From Desulfobacula sp. (GTDB lineage Bacteria; Desulfobacterota; Desulfobacteria; Desulfobacterales; Desulfobacteraceae), in assembly GCA_013792075.1 (NCBI GenBank), contig VMSR01000019.1, positions 1-45,803 of the forward strand: 45,803 nucleotides of DNA, given 5' to 3'. Below the pieces are notes generated by a model, which saw nothing but the letters and a program-made list of their open reading frames with translations, was not told the origin of the DNA and did no database searches. Shown here in pieces: positions 1 through 8,571 of this stretch; position 1 is the first letter of the stretch; every line of letters begins with the position of its first letter. The translations under genes and the position numbers were made by a program.

Positions 1-672
1 GAAGAGACGTTTTTTGGCGAAAAAGACATTTATTATATGAATTTTATTACCCAGAAAGCAGCATCTGCCATTGAAAACATTGCTTTATATGAAAATATTT
101 ATGAAAATTTGTTTTCTACACTATTTGCCTTTGTTACCGCCCTGGAAGTCCGGGACCTGTATACCCGGAAACACTCCACACGGGTCGCCAAATATGCCCA
201 TATGATTGCTGCTGAAATGGGTTGCAGCGAAGAAGAACTGGATGTGATTAATTTTGCCGGGAGTCTCCATGACATCGGGAAAATAGGGATTCGGGATGAT
301 ATTCTGCTGAAGCCCGGCCGGCTTACCGATGAGGAATATGAGAAAATTAAGGAACATCCGGTGATCGGCGCCGATATCATCAGCAAACTGGGATTATGGG
401 ACCGGGAGATGGAAATCATCCGGCATCACCACGAACGGTATGATGGGAAAGGATATCCGGATTGTTTAAAAGGAGAGCAGATTCCAAAGCTGTCCAGGAT
501 TTTATCTGTGGCGGATTGCTATGATGCCATGGCTTCCGATCGGTCTTATCGGAAAAAAATGGAGAAAAGCATTGTGGTGGACATCATCAATAATGGTTCA
601 GGCACCCAGTTTGACCCTGTGGCGGTTGCTGCCTTTTTAAAAATTTCAGATCAATTGCGCGATGATGTTTAA
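1..672 (+). CDS. HD-GYP cyclic-di-GMP phosphodiesterase, 5' end missing
   Basis: The reading frame is open from base 1, so the gene begins upstream; the ATG at 37 is probably internal. The first codons, ending in an ITQKAASAIENIALYENI-like helix, resemble the tail of a GAF sensor domain. The rest is a full HD-GYP domain: a first metal-binding His in the RKHSTRVAKYA helix, the HD pair in LHDIGKIGI, a later RHHHERYDGKGYP carrying the GYP signature, and a closing SVADCYDAMASDRSYR helix. HD-GYP enzymes hydrolyse cyclic-di-GMP, a signal that favours surface attachment over swimming. Its position ahead of a PilZ gene, cheX and cheY suggests control of motility. Domain identity is clear; activity and the missing sensor part are inferred. 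Confidence 0.88.
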   Translation, partial: EETFFGEKDIYYMNFITQKAASAIENIALYENIYENLFSTLFAFVTALEVRDLYTRKHSTRVAKYAHMIAAEMGCSEEELDVINFAGSLHDIGKIGIRDDILLKPGRLTDEEYEKIKEHPVIGADIISKLGLWDREMEIIRHHHERYDGKGYPDCLKGEQIPKLSRILSVADCYDAMASDRSYRKKMEKSIVVDIINNGSGTQFDPVAVAAFLKISDQLRDDV

Positions 673-753
673 TGGCTTGAGCATGAATTTAAAGTGTGCT
701 AATTTGATAAAAAGATAACCGCGTGACAAGACGAAAGACGGAGTATATCTGCC

Positions 754-1107
754 ATGGCCGCTTCAAAAAATGATGAAAGGCGTAAACATTCCAGAGTTGG
801 GTTTGCTACCCAGATTAAAATTATACTCAAAACCCAGGCACATCAAATGGATCTTGAGGGCAGTTCAAAAGATCTTAGCCTGAAAGGGATTTTTGTCCGT
901 ACGGACAAACAATTTGCAATGGGAACTGCCTGTTGCGTGAACGTATATCTGACCGGCGGGATAGAAGAAATTAAATTGTCCATGGAAGGAAGCGTTGTAA
1001 GACAGACAAATACGGGGATCGGGATTGCTTTTGATTCTATGGATGTGGATACCTATTCCCATTTAAAAAATATTGTTCGTTACAATCGAGTGGATGATTC
1101 GGCTTGA
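754..1107 (+). CDS. PilZ-domain cyclic-di-GMP binding protein
   Basis: A 117-residue single-domain protein with both PilZ signature elements. R10-K-H-S-R14 matches the RxxxR motif, and D40-L-S-L-K-G45 matches the (D/N)xSxxG motif; together these bind cyclic-di-GMP in characterised PilZ proteins. A GGAG about 9 bases upstream supports the ATG at 754. There is no signal peptide or membrane segment, so it is probably cytoplasmic. It lies between an HD-GYP phosphodiesterase and cheX/cheY, which suggests a readout of cyclic-di-GMP acting on the motor or on chemotaxis, as YcgR does. That target is inferred, since this protein lacks the YcgR N-terminal domain. Confidence 0.85.
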   Translation: MAASKNDERRKHSRVGFATQIKIILKTQAHQMDLEGSSKDLSLKGIFVRTDKQFAMGTACCVNVYLTGGIEEIKLSMEGSVVRQTNTGIGIAFDSMDVDTYSHLKNIVRYNRVDDSA

Positions 1108-1135
1108 CAGAAGCTTTGTCCGGAAGGTAAACGCA

Positions 1136-1597
1136 ATGAATGTTAAGTTAATTAATCCCTTTATAAACGCAACAATAAATGTGCTGGAAACCATGGCGTT
1201 TGTCAAGGTCGATGCAGGCAGGCCTTATGTGAAAACAGACAATCTTGCTGTGGGGGACGTCACGGGTATTTTGGGTCTGACAGGGGTTGCCAACGGCACC
1301 ATAGCAGTGACCTTTGAGGAAAAGTGCATTTTGACCATTGTCTCCAATATGTTTGGTGAAGCCATGGAAAGCCTGAACGATGAAATTGCTGATGCGGTCG
1401 GGGAGCTGACCAACATGATTTCCGGGCAGGCAAGAAGAGAACTCGAACAGGTGGGGAAGGTATTCAAGGCAGCTATACCTTCTGTTGTCATTGGGCGCAA
1501 TCACAGTATCCGGCATTATTCAGATGGACCCAAGATAGCTATCCCCTTCAGTACCGAGGGTGGAAAATTTACGATTGAGGTATGTTTTGAAAGGTAG
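1136..1597 (+). CDS. cheX: CheX-family CheY-P phosphatase
   Basis: The protein is about 153 residues from the ATG at 1136, which has an AAGGT ribosome site just upstream; an earlier in-frame ATG at 1073 would overlap the PilZ gene and adds an unconserved tail. The body follows the CheX/CheC pattern. The helix VGELTNMISGQARREL contains the ExxN catalytic pair (E and N of GELTN) used by this family to remove phosphate from CheY-P. It starts with the typical INPFINATINVLETMAFV helix. CheX acts as a cytoplasmic dimer to end chemotactic signals. It lies 33 bases before cheY, so the pair looks like a small signalling module. Confidence 0.85.
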   Translation: MNVKLINPFINATINVLETMAFVKVDAGRPYVKTDNLAVGDVTGILGLTGVANGTIAVTFEEKCILTIVSNMFGEAMESLNDEIADAVGELTNMISGQARRELEQVGKVFKAAIPSVVIGRNHSIRHYSDGPKIAIPFSTEGGKFTIEVCFER

Positions 1598-1630
1598 AAA
1601 AGGAGTTTTAATCCATATAAGGAGGAAAAT

Positions 1631-2011
1631 GTGGCAATGGACACATCCATCAAGGTTCTGATTGTTGACGATTTTGCTACCATGCGCCGTATTCTTAAGA
1701 ATATTTTAAAACAACTTGGTTTTAAAAATCTTGTGGAAGCTGATGATGGGACAACTGCCTGGGAGATTCTGGAAAATCAGGCCATCGACCTTATAATATC
1801 AGACTGGAACATGCCCAAAATGACCGGCCTTGAATTGTTAAAAAAGGTGCGTGCAGATTCCCGGTATGCCAGAAAGCCTTTTCTGATGGTAACCGCGGAA
1901 GCCCAGAAGCAGAATGTTATTGAAGCGGTTCAGGCAGGGGTTTCCAATTATGTGGTCAAGCCGTTTACGGCAGAGGCCATTTCAGACAAGCTTGCAAAGA
2001 TTTTAAAATGA
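1631..2011 (+). CDS. cheY: CheY-like single-domain response regulator
   Basis: A stand-alone receiver domain of 126 residues. All catalytic positions are present: D13-D14 acidic pair, D58 phospho-acceptor in SDWNMP, the Thr of VTAEA, and the Lys of VVKPF. The sequence closely follows canonical chemotaxis CheY, which when phosphorylated binds FliM and changes motor rotation. AGGAGG at 1620-1625 fits a GTG start at 1631; the ATG at 1637 is an alternative. The stop overlaps the start of the next gene by 4 bases (ATGA), so the two are probably translationally coupled. cheX immediately upstream would provide its phosphatase. Confidence 0.9.
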   Translation: MAMDTSIKVLIVDDFATMRRILKNILKQLGFKNLVEADDGTTAWEILENQAIDLIISDWNMPKMTGLELLKKVRADSRYARKPFLMVTAEAQKQNVIEAVQAGVSNYVVKPFTAEAISDKLAKILK

Positions 2012-3072
2012 GTCTGGTTCCCATTGCTGCAAGCGCATCTGAAACTCCTGTGGGATCGGATGAGGGTATCGGAAAAACCGAATTCGACAGAAGCGGTATT
2101 GCCGGTGCAAGCAAGGGTCTGCTTAAAGTCCTTAATAGGGCTCGCAAGGTTGCCGGATCGGATTCTTCCGTATTGATTACAGGAGAGAGCGGTACGGGAA
2201 AAGAGTTGATAGCCAGAGCCATTCATAACAATAGTTCCAGACGGAATGGTCCCATGGTGATTATCAATTGCGGTGCTATTCCCAGTGAATTGCTTGAAAG
2301 TGAGTTGTTCGGACATGAAAAAGGCGCCTTTACAGGTGCCCATCGTTCACGGGTCGGCCGGTTTGAAATCGCAGACCAGGGGACGATTTTTTTGGATGAA
2401 ATCGGGGATATGAGTCCGAATTTACAAGTCAAATTGTTGCGGGCCATACAGGAACGTAAGTTTGAAAGAGTGGGCGGAACCCAGACCATTTCAGTGGACA
2501 TCCGGGTGATTTCCGCCACCAACAAGGATCTTTCAGTCGCCATTGAAAAGGGACGGTTTCGGGAGGATTTGTATTATAGGCTCAATGTCATTCCCATTCA
2601 TATTCTGCCCTTGCGGGAGCGTAAGGAGGATGTTCTTCAATTGTCAGATCATTTTCAGAACAATTTATTGCAGCGGTCTCCCGATTACCAGTTGAAACGC
2701 TTTTCAGATGAGGCCGCCCGGGTTTTACTCAACTATGACTGGCCCGGCAATATCCGAGAACTTGAAAACCTGGTCGAACGCATTTCAGTGCTTGTGGAGG
2801 ACACGGATATTCAGGTTTGCGATTTGCCGGAATGTATGACCCATGCTTCTTCCCATAAAACTTCCCCCTCTGTTGCTTCTTTTTTTACCAATGAGATCGG
2901 CTTTAACGAGGCCGTAGATCTTTATCAGCGAGCGCTTATTTCCCATGCCCTGAATGAAAGCGGTTGGGTAAAGGCCAAGGCGGCTGAGATGCTGAAGATG
3001 AACCGGACCACCCTGGTTGAAAAAATTAAGAAAATGGATATCAGGCCTGAATCGGAAATGCCATTTTTTTGA
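2008..3072 (+). CDS. Sigma-54 activator (AAA+ plus Fis HTH) without receiver domain
   Basis: A 354-residue enhancer-binding protein. After about 30 unmatched residues comes the AAA+ domain: Walker A GESGTGKE, the sigma-54 contacting GAFTGA loop, Walker B FLDEIGDM, and the [12 protein letters not shown] region. The C-terminal end is a Fis-type helix-turn-helix ([19 protein letters not shown]). Such proteins remodel RNA polymerase holding sigma-54. There is no N-terminal receiver, and a FleQ-type LFRS element ahead of Walker A is not obvious. By position it is a FleQ/FlrA-like flagellar master activator, but its input signal is unknown. It overlaps the cheY stop by 4 bases. Likely targets are the sigma-54 promoters in this window. 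Confidence 0.85.
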   Translation: MSLVPIAASASETPVGSDEGIGKTEFDRSGIAGASKGLLKVLNRARKVAGSDSSVLITGESGTGKELIARAIHNNSSRRNGPMVIINCGAIPSELLESELFGHEKGAFTGAHRSRVGRFEIADQGTIFLDEIGDMSPNLQVKLLRAIQERKFERVGGTQTISVDIRVISATNKDLSVAIEKGRFREDLYYRLNVIPIHILPLRERKEDVLQLSDHFQNNLLQRSPDYQLKRFSDEAARVLLNYDWPGNIRELENLVERISVLVEDTDIQVCDLPECMTHASSHKTSPSVASFFTNEIGFNEAVDLYQRALISHALNESGWVKAKAAEMLKMNRTTLVEKIKKMDIRPESEMPFF

Positions 3073-3177
3073 CGGACTATTGATGTTTGCATGTATTTGA
3101 TATCTGCTGTCAGGTCTTGGGTATGGCCTTTGGCGAGGCTGGTTTCCAGATTTGAACCGGCAACAAATATTCTACCA

Positions 3178-3193
3178 TGGCATATTATTTGCT
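3178..3193 (+). promoter_or_regulatory. Sigma-54 (-24/-12) promoter for the TPR gene
   Basis: TGGCATATTATTTGCT matches the consensus TGGCAYRNNNNTTGCW, with GG at 3179-3180 and GC at 3191-3192 separated by the required 10 bases. Transcription would start near 3204, about 35 bases before the ATG at 3239. It lies in the only gap between the receiver-less activator gene and the exported TPR gene. Confidence 0.85.
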
Positions 3194-3238
3194 TTGTTAA
3201 TTCTCTAATATTATCAAACCATAGGGCAAGAAAAGATT

Positions 3239-5824
3239 ATGAGAGAATTTGGCACCAAGTATCTGAGATTGTTTCAACAGACAGGCCTGTTGATGTTGAT
3301 CCTGGTATTCATACCAGGCACTGCCATGGCAAAAATAAAAATAGAAAAAATTGTCATCCGGAGCAATCCCCTGGTCCTTCAGCTTTTTGTTGGCCAAAAG
3401 GTTCCTGTCAAGGTCATCAAAATAGAGGAAAAAGAGTTGCTGGTGGCCTTAAAGAACACGATGCTGTCAAAGAATTTCAAGATTTTTGGCGCAGACAATC
3501 CGGCAATCAAGGGCATCAGTGTTGAGGCCCTTGAGGGGGATGTGGTGGCAGTGATGGTGACCGGCAAAACACCCTTTGGAGATATCCGTTCCGGTTATAA
3601 TCCCGCTGGTTCAAGTTTTTTAATCAATTTTGGGAAAGCCGTGAAAGCTGTGCCGCCGCCTCCGCAGGTTCCGGCAAAAACCGTTTCCCAGGTGTCTGAA
3701 CCCCAATTGCCTGAAAAACCACTTGAAAAAAAGACAATAGAAAAGAAACCAGAGGTCAGTCCCAAGCCCCAAACTCCAGAACCCCAGGCGCCACCTGCCC
3801 CGGACCTTCAAAAACAGGAAATGGGTGTGCCTGTGGATAAAAAGAGCGTCAAAGAATTAACACCGCCCTTGTACGCCCCTCCAAAAAGAGAAAAAAATGA
3901 ATTCAAAGGGGATATCAGCGATCTATACCGGGTGATTGAAACGCTTGGGTGTGAATCAAAAGAGATTGAGAAGGCCATTCTCATGATGGGGAAAAAAATG
4001 GATAAGGAGGCCTTTGATGTGCTGGAGAACTATCTGTCGCAAGAAGGTTCTTCCTGCCGTGAGCAGGCGTATTACCTGCGAGCCTATACCTACTATAAAA
4101 GCATATTAGAGAAGGATTATACCCACCTGATCAAGGCGGAAAGGATGTTTCAGGATGCCCTGGTTTCTTTCCCGAAATCTGACTATGTACCCTTTGCCTA
4201 TGCCGCCATTGGCATGATTCATACGGCTTTAAAAAATACTTCGGCGGCCGAGGGGTATTTTAATATTGTAAAGCAGGGATATGCGCAATATTCAGGGATG
4301 CCGGAAGTGGCGTATTACCTGGCCGGCGTTTATGCTGAAAAAGGGTATACGGATAAGGCATTGCAGTTTTACAAACAGGTGTTTGAATCTCCTCTGGAAA
4401 ATAATTATATCCCCGATGCAGGGATCGGATATGGAAAGGCGCTTTATCAGAAGAAACAATATTTTGACGCCCTGTCTGTGTTTAATTATGTGGTCGAGTT
4501 AAATGTCAAAAAAATATATGAGACCCCTGAACTGCTGCAGCTCATGTCAAGTGCCAATTTTGAGCTGGGGTTGAACCGCCCGGCAAGACAAACCTTTATG
4601 CGCCTGTTAAATCTGTTCCCGGGGATTCCCGAAAGAGATGTCATCTTGAGCAAAGTGGGGGATACCTATGGGATGGAAAACAATCCGGAAAAAGCCACCC
4701 GGATCTATGAACTGGTCCGGGAAAAGTTTCCGGATTCACAAGGATATATCAATGCCTCCATCGGAATAGCGCGGTATTTGAAAACCGACCAGGAAAAAAT
4801 TGAGATCTATGAGATGATCAAACAAAAATTTCCGGAAAACACCTATGCCCGGATCGCCATGATGCGGCTGGCTGAGATTTATCAGAAGAACAAGGAATAT
4901 AATAAATGCATTAAGGAAATTGAGGATCTTTTGTCAACCCACCCTAGGGGATTGCAGTATGAAGCAATAAAATTGATGCAAAAAGCCTATGAAGCCTTGT
5001 TTGAAAAGCAATTAAAGGCAGATGAGTACACCTCGGTTCTGAACCGATATGAATCAGAGCATATCAAACTTGACAAGATGGGAAGCCGGGAGATTGCCTT
5101 TAGTGTTGGTACCGCCTATTCAAAGGCAGGTTTATATGAACAATCATTTAATCATTTGATCAATGCCTATAAACAGTATAAAAGGTCTACACGATCTCCT
5201 GAATTGCTTTTTGGTCTGGGGGTCGCCATGGATGAATCCGGCAGGGATGACGATGCAGTGAAATTATTGGCAGCTTTTTCCAAACAATTTCCAAAGGATG
5301 TGCATCGGGTTGAGGCATTGATCCGCATGGGGCAGATCTACATGGAAAAAGACCAGTTTGATCGGTCTGCGGAAACGCTGGAAAAAGCATATGCCGTCTC
5401 AGGCAAATATCTGGAAAAGGGAAGCATCCTCATTCTGCAGTCCGATATATATGAAAAAAAGAAGGATCTGAAAACCGCATCCAAGCTTCGCGAGCAGGCA
5501 ATAAAGGATTTTGCCGCGGCACCCGGCAAAAATTATACGGTCATGACAGAGGCATACAAGACCCTGGGCAATGCCTATTTGGGTCTGCAATCCTATGTCC
5601 AGGCGGCAGATGCATTTTCAAGGGCATTGGGTTTTTCTGAAGGGGACAGGGTAAAGGCCAACCTGGGATTTTTACTGGGAGACGCCTATCAAAAGGGCAA
5701 TATCCTCAATAAGGCCAAACAAGCCTTTGAGCAGGTTGCAGGCAATAATGATTCTGTGTGGGCACGACTTGCCAGACAACGTCTGAGTACCCTGGAACTG
5801 GCAGAAACAGCAATAAATTCTTAA
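3239..5824 (+). CDS. Exported TPR-repeat protein with AMIN-like N-terminus
   Basis: An 861-residue protein. Residues 1-31 form a Sec signal peptide ending AMA|K. About residues 32-140 are a beta-rich domain resembling AMIN-type envelope-binding domains. Residues about 142-205 are a Pro/Lys/Glu-rich linker, and the remainder is a long array of tetratricopeptide repeats. It should be periplasmic or envelope-attached. It is driven by a sigma-54 promoter and followed at once by the flrC-like gene and flgB, so it is very probably part of the flagellar system. A role as a periplasmic scaffold around the motor, as for the Campylobacter Pfl proteins, is a guess by architecture. No ortholog is recognised with certainty. 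Confidence 0.75.
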   Translation: MREFGTKYLRLFQQTGLLMLILVFIPGTAMAKIKIEKIVIRSNPLVLQLFVGQKVPVKVIKIEEKELLVALKNTMLSKNFKIFGADNPAIKGISVEALEGDVVAVMVTGKTPFGDIRSGYNPAGSSFLINFGKAVKAVPPPPQVPAKTVSQVSEPQLPEKPLEKKTIEKKPEVSPKPQTPEPQAPPAPDLQKQEMGVPVDKKSVKELTPPLYAPPKREKNEFKGDISDLYRVIETLGCESKEIEKAILMMGKKMDKEAFDVLENYLSQEGSSCREQAYYLRAYTYYKSILEKDYTHLIKAERMFQDALVSFPKSDYVPFAYAAIGMIHTALKNTSAAEGYFNIVKQGYAQYSGMPEVAYYLAGVYAEKGYTDKALQFYKQVFESPLENNYIPDAGIGYGKALYQKKQYFDALSVFNYVVELNVKKIYETPELLQLMSSANFELGLNRPARQTFMRLLNLFPGIPERDVILSKVGDTYGMENNPEKATRIYELVREKFPDSQGYINASIGIARYLKTDQEKIEIYEMIKQKFPENTYARIAMMRLAEIYQKNKEYNKCIKEIEDLLSTHPRGLQYEAIKLMQKAYEALFEKQLKADEYTSVLNRYESEHIKLDKMGSREIAFSVGTAYSKAGLYEQSFNHLINAYKQYKRSTRSPELLFGLGVAMDESGRDDDAVKLLAAFSKQFPKDVHRVEALIRMGQIYMEKDQFDRSAETLEKAYAVSGKYLEKGSILILQSDIYEKKKDLKTASKLREQAIKDFAAAPGKNYTVMTEAYKTLGNAYLGLQSYVQAADAFSRALGFSEGDRVKANLGFLLGDAYQKGNILNKAKQAFEQVAGNNDSVWARLARQRLSTLELAETAINS

Positions 5825-5847
5825 GGGGTGGAAAGCAGAACGTTTAT

Positions 5848-7215
5848 ATGCCCGGACACCGAATCTTCATTATATTGGAAAATCCCAAGGAACGGATGGC
5901 CTATGTCGGGTTATTTGAAGATCTGGGATTTTTGGTGGATGCTGTTCCAGACGGAACAACGGCATTGGAATATCTCGTCGAAAACAAACCCGATATTGTC
6001 ATTGCCGATGACACCACCCCCGGATTTCCCGCCATTGAGTTTTTAAAAACAATTGCAGATACCCAGCTGGACTGTAAGACCATTATTATCACACCCGAGC
6101 CTGTGGTGGACTATGCCGTAAATCTGATGCGACACGGGGCAATGGATTATCTGGTTAAGCCCGTTGACCTTCGCCAGCTGGAACTGAGTGCCCGAAGGGC
6201 GCTTTTATCAAAAATAGTTGACGTTCCCCAGGAAGAAAAAAGAGTCCGGAATCAAAACAAGCAGGCGACCATTATCACCCAGGATCCCGGGATGCTGAAT
6301 CTTTTAAAACTGGCATCCAGGGTGGCCGATTCCAGTGCCTCGATCCTGATCCAGGGGGAGAGCGGTACCGGCAAGGAGTTGTTTGCCAAATATCTCCATG
6401 AAAAAAGCCGGAGACATGCAGGGCCTTTCGTTGCCATCAATTGTGCAGCCCTGCCTGAAAATCTGCTGGAAAGTGAGTTGTTCGGCCATGAAAAAGGGGC
6501 ATTTACAGGCGCCATCTCCCGAAAACTGGGAAAGTTTGAGCTGGCCAGTCAGGGAACTCTTTTTCTGGATGAGATTACGGAAATGCAATTTCATCTCCAG
6601 GCAAAATTATTACGGGTGATCCAGGAACGTGTTGTGGATCGGGTGGGGGGAACAGAGCCTGTGGAAGTGGACGTCAGGGTCATTGCCACTACCAACAGGA
6701 ACGCCATGGAAGCGGTTGAAAGTGGGAGTTTTCGTAAGGATTTGTACTACAGGCTAAACACCATCCCCCTTGTTATCCCTCCCTTGCGGGATCGAATCGG
6801 CGACCTTTTGCTCTTGTGCGATTTTTTTATAAAAAAATACTGCAAAATTGACGGAAGGGATGTCAAAGGAATGACAAATCAGACAATCGCATTTCTTTCA
6901 GCCCATCCTTTTTCCGGAAATGTTAGAGAACTTGAAAATATTATTCACAGGTCCGTACTCTTGGCGGATTCTGAATTTATCACCCCCAAGGACCTCCTGT
7001 TGGACGGGGTGGATTTCCAGGCAGATCTGCCGGAGGAATCCGCCGAACAAGGTTCTTTGGACCTGTCTACAGGTTCCCTGAGGGAGATGGAACAGAAAAT
7101 GATCTTTCAAACCCTTGACCAGACCGAAGGGAACAGGACCCATGCGGCTAAAATACTGGGTATCAGCGTCAGAACTCTTAGAAACAAACTCAACGAATAT
7201 AAAGAAAGTCTCTGA
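5848..7215 (+). CDS. flrC: FlrC/FleR-type sigma-54 response regulator
   Basis: From the ATG at 5848 the protein is about 455 residues; an open frame extends back into the TPR gene but is not conserved-looking. Residues 1-120 are a receiver with D54 as phospho-acceptor (P58 four residues on), the Thr of IITPEP and the Lys of YLVKPV. The usual acidic pair is E11-N12, so one acidic ligand is missing. Then follow the AAA+ domain ([22 protein letters not shown]) and a Fis HTH (RTHAAKILGISVRTLRNKL). In Vibrio and Pseudomonas FlrC/FleR activates mid-stage sigma-54 flagellar genes. It sits directly before the flgB sigma-54 promoter. No partner kinase gene lies in this window. Confidence 0.85.
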   Translation: MPGHRIFIILENPKERMAYVGLFEDLGFLVDAVPDGTTALEYLVENKPDIVIADDTTPGFPAIEFLKTIADTQLDCKTIIITPEPVVDYAVNLMRHGAMDYLVKPVDLRQLELSARRALLSKIVDVPQEEKRVRNQNKQATIITQDPGMLNLLKLASRVADSSASILIQGESGTGKELFAKYLHEKSRRHAGPFVAINCAALPENLLESELFGHEKGAFTGAISRKLGKFELASQGTLFLDEITEMQFHLQAKLLRVIQERVVDRVGGTEPVEVDVRVIATTNRNAMEAVESGSFRKDLYYRLNTIPLVIPPLRDRIGDLLLLCDFFIKKYCKIDGRDVKGMTNQTIAFLSAHPFSGNVRELENIIHRSVLLADSEFITPKDLLLDGVDFQADLPEESAEQGSLDLSTGSLREMEQKMIFQTLDQTEGNRTHAAKILGISVRTLRNKLNEYKESL

Positions 7216-7224
7216 TTTCCATCC

Positions 7225-7240
7225 CGGCATATAATTTGCA
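7225..7240 (+). promoter_or_regulatory. Sigma-54 promoter for flgB operon
   Basis: CGGCATATAATTTGCA matches the sigma-54 consensus except for C at the first base. GG (7226-7227) and GC (7238-7239) have the correct 10-base spacing. Transcription would begin near 7251, about 55 bases before flgB. Confidence 0.8.
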
Positions 7241-7305
7241 ACCCTGAATTCGGCATGAAGTGTTGACAAGGGTGCGTTTTTATTTAATCGGGAGCAAAGA
7301 GGAAA

Positions 7306-7716
7306 ATGACAGATTCAAGAATTTTTGGCCGACCCCTTAAAATTATTGCCAACTCCCTGGACATATCTGCCAGACGTCACAATTTGATTTCCGGCAATAT
7401 CGCGAACATGGATACCATTGGATATGAACCCAGTGATTTGGATTTCCAAAAAACGCTGAAGCGGGCCATGGGAGATCGGGAACCCGATTACCTGGGGAAA
7501 ACCCATCAAAGGCATTTGTCTCCTTATGAGGAGGAAGCGTTCTCAATGAGCGGGAGCAATAGTGAAGAGGTGGATATTTATCACCTGGATTCTGTCAATA
7601 TTGATACGGAAATGATGCATCTGATGGAAAACAATGTCAAATATAAGACCACAGCTGAGTTGCTGTTGCGGAAAATGACGATGCTCAATTATTCCATTGA
7701 CGAAGGGGGGAAATAA
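7306..7716 (+). CDS. flgB: Flagellar proximal rod protein FlgB
   Basis: A 136-residue rod protein, the usual FlgB length. The N-terminal helix has the rod/hook family pattern (SARRHNLISGNIANMDTIGYEP), and the C-terminal half carries EVDIDTEMMHLMENNVKYKTT-like coiled sequence that packs in the rod core. FlgB forms the innermost axial rod with FlgC and FliE and is exported by the flagellar type III system without a signal peptide. AGAGGA just upstream supports the ATG at 7306. It is the first gene after a sigma-54 promoter and starts the long rod/rotor/export operon. Confidence 0.95.
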   Translation: MTDSRIFGRPLKIIANSLDISARRHNLISGNIANMDTIGYEPSDLDFQKTLKRAMGDREPDYLGKTHQRHLSPYEEEAFSMSGSNSEEVDIYHLDSVNIDTEMMHLMENNVKYKTTAELLLRKMTMLNYSIDEGGK

Positions 7717-7719
7717 AAT

Positions 7720-8217
7720 ATGGATCTTCTGAATGCAGCAAAAATAAGCGGTACTGCCCTGGCAGCCCATCGTACCAAACTCAATATCATCGCGGAAAAC
7801 CTTGCCAATGTAGATACCACCCGAACTGCTGAGGGCGGACCCTACAGGCGGAAAATGGTGGTGTTTAAGGGCGAGGACATCGACTCATTCAAAAGTGTGA
7901 TCGAAAAAAAACAGGCCAAAAAAGAAATAGCGGGAATTGAACTGGCTCCCATTGAACTGGGTCCACCCAAAAAGGATGATAACGGAAACGGGGTAAAGGT
8001 GGACCAGATCGTCCGGTCCCAGGAGGACTTTGCCCTGGTGTACAACCCGGCCCACCCGGATGCAGATCCTGCAACCGGGTACGTGCGAATGCCCAATGTG
8101 GATCATTTGACGGAAATCGCCGACATGCTGGTGGCCAGAAGAAGCTATGAGGCCAGTGTTACAGCCTTGTCAACCACCAAGGATATGGTGACAAAAGCCC
8201 TGGAGATCGGAAGATAA
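7720..8217 (+). CDS. flgC: Flagellar proximal rod protein FlgC
   Basis: A 165-residue protein with both conserved ends of the FlgC family. The N-terminus has SGTALAAHRTKLNIIAENLANVDT, and the C-terminus has VDHLTEIADMLVARRSYEASVTAL. The central part (EDIDSFKSVIEKKQAKKEIAG) makes it somewhat longer than many FlgC proteins. It assembles with FlgB into the proximal rod in the periplasm. It follows flgB after 3 bases and precedes fliE by 14, the standard order. Confidence 0.95.
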   Translation: MDLLNAAKISGTALAAHRTKLNIIAENLANVDTTRTAEGGPYRRKMVVFKGEDIDSFKSVIEKKQAKKEIAGIELAPIELGPPKKDDNGNGVKVDQIVRSQEDFALVYNPAHPDADPATGYVRMPNVDHLTEIADMLVARRSYEASVTALSTTKDMVTKALEIGR

Positions 8218-8231
8218 TTTAGGAGGCATCA

Positions 8232-8528
8232 ATGGCAGAGACGAATGGTATCGGAAACACAAAAATTTCCCTGAATACGGAACCCTTGTCCCGGAGAATT
8301 CAGAGACGGAGTCCTGAATTTTCCGAGCGGGTAAAGGCAGCCGTGTTGGATGTGAATTCAAAACAGAATATTGGGGATGAATCAATTGAGGCAGTGATCC
8401 AGGAAAAGATGGGAATTCATGAAGGGATGATGGCCCTGGGTTCTGCAAACACTTCTTTGAAATTATTGGCCCAGGTGAGAAATAAAGTCATGGCAGCCTA
8501 TAATGAAGTCATGCGCATGCAAGTATAA
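8232..8528 (+). CDS. fliE: Hook-basal body complex protein FliE
   Basis: A 98-residue small axial protein. The C-terminal half (QEKMGIHEGMMALGSANTSLKLLAQVRNKVMAAYNEVMRMQV region) matches the alpha-helical FliE family ending. FliE links the FliF MS ring to the rod and is an early export substrate. An AGGAGG at about 8220 supports the ATG at 8232. It lies between flgC and fliF as in most flagellar operons. Confidence 0.93.
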   Translation: MAETNGIGNTKISLNTEPLSRRIQRRSPEFSERVKAAVLDVNSKQNIGDESIEAVIQEKMGIHEGMMALGSANTSLKLLAQVRNKVMAAYNEVMRMQV

Positions 8529-8571
8529 TCGGGGAATAATTTGTTTATAAAGGACAAAATGGAGCAGCCGG

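Noticed and set aside
3091-3525. 144-codon + strand frame over the TPR gene start
   Set aside because: It crosses the sigma-54 promoter and the signal peptide region in another frame and has a composition unlike a real protein.
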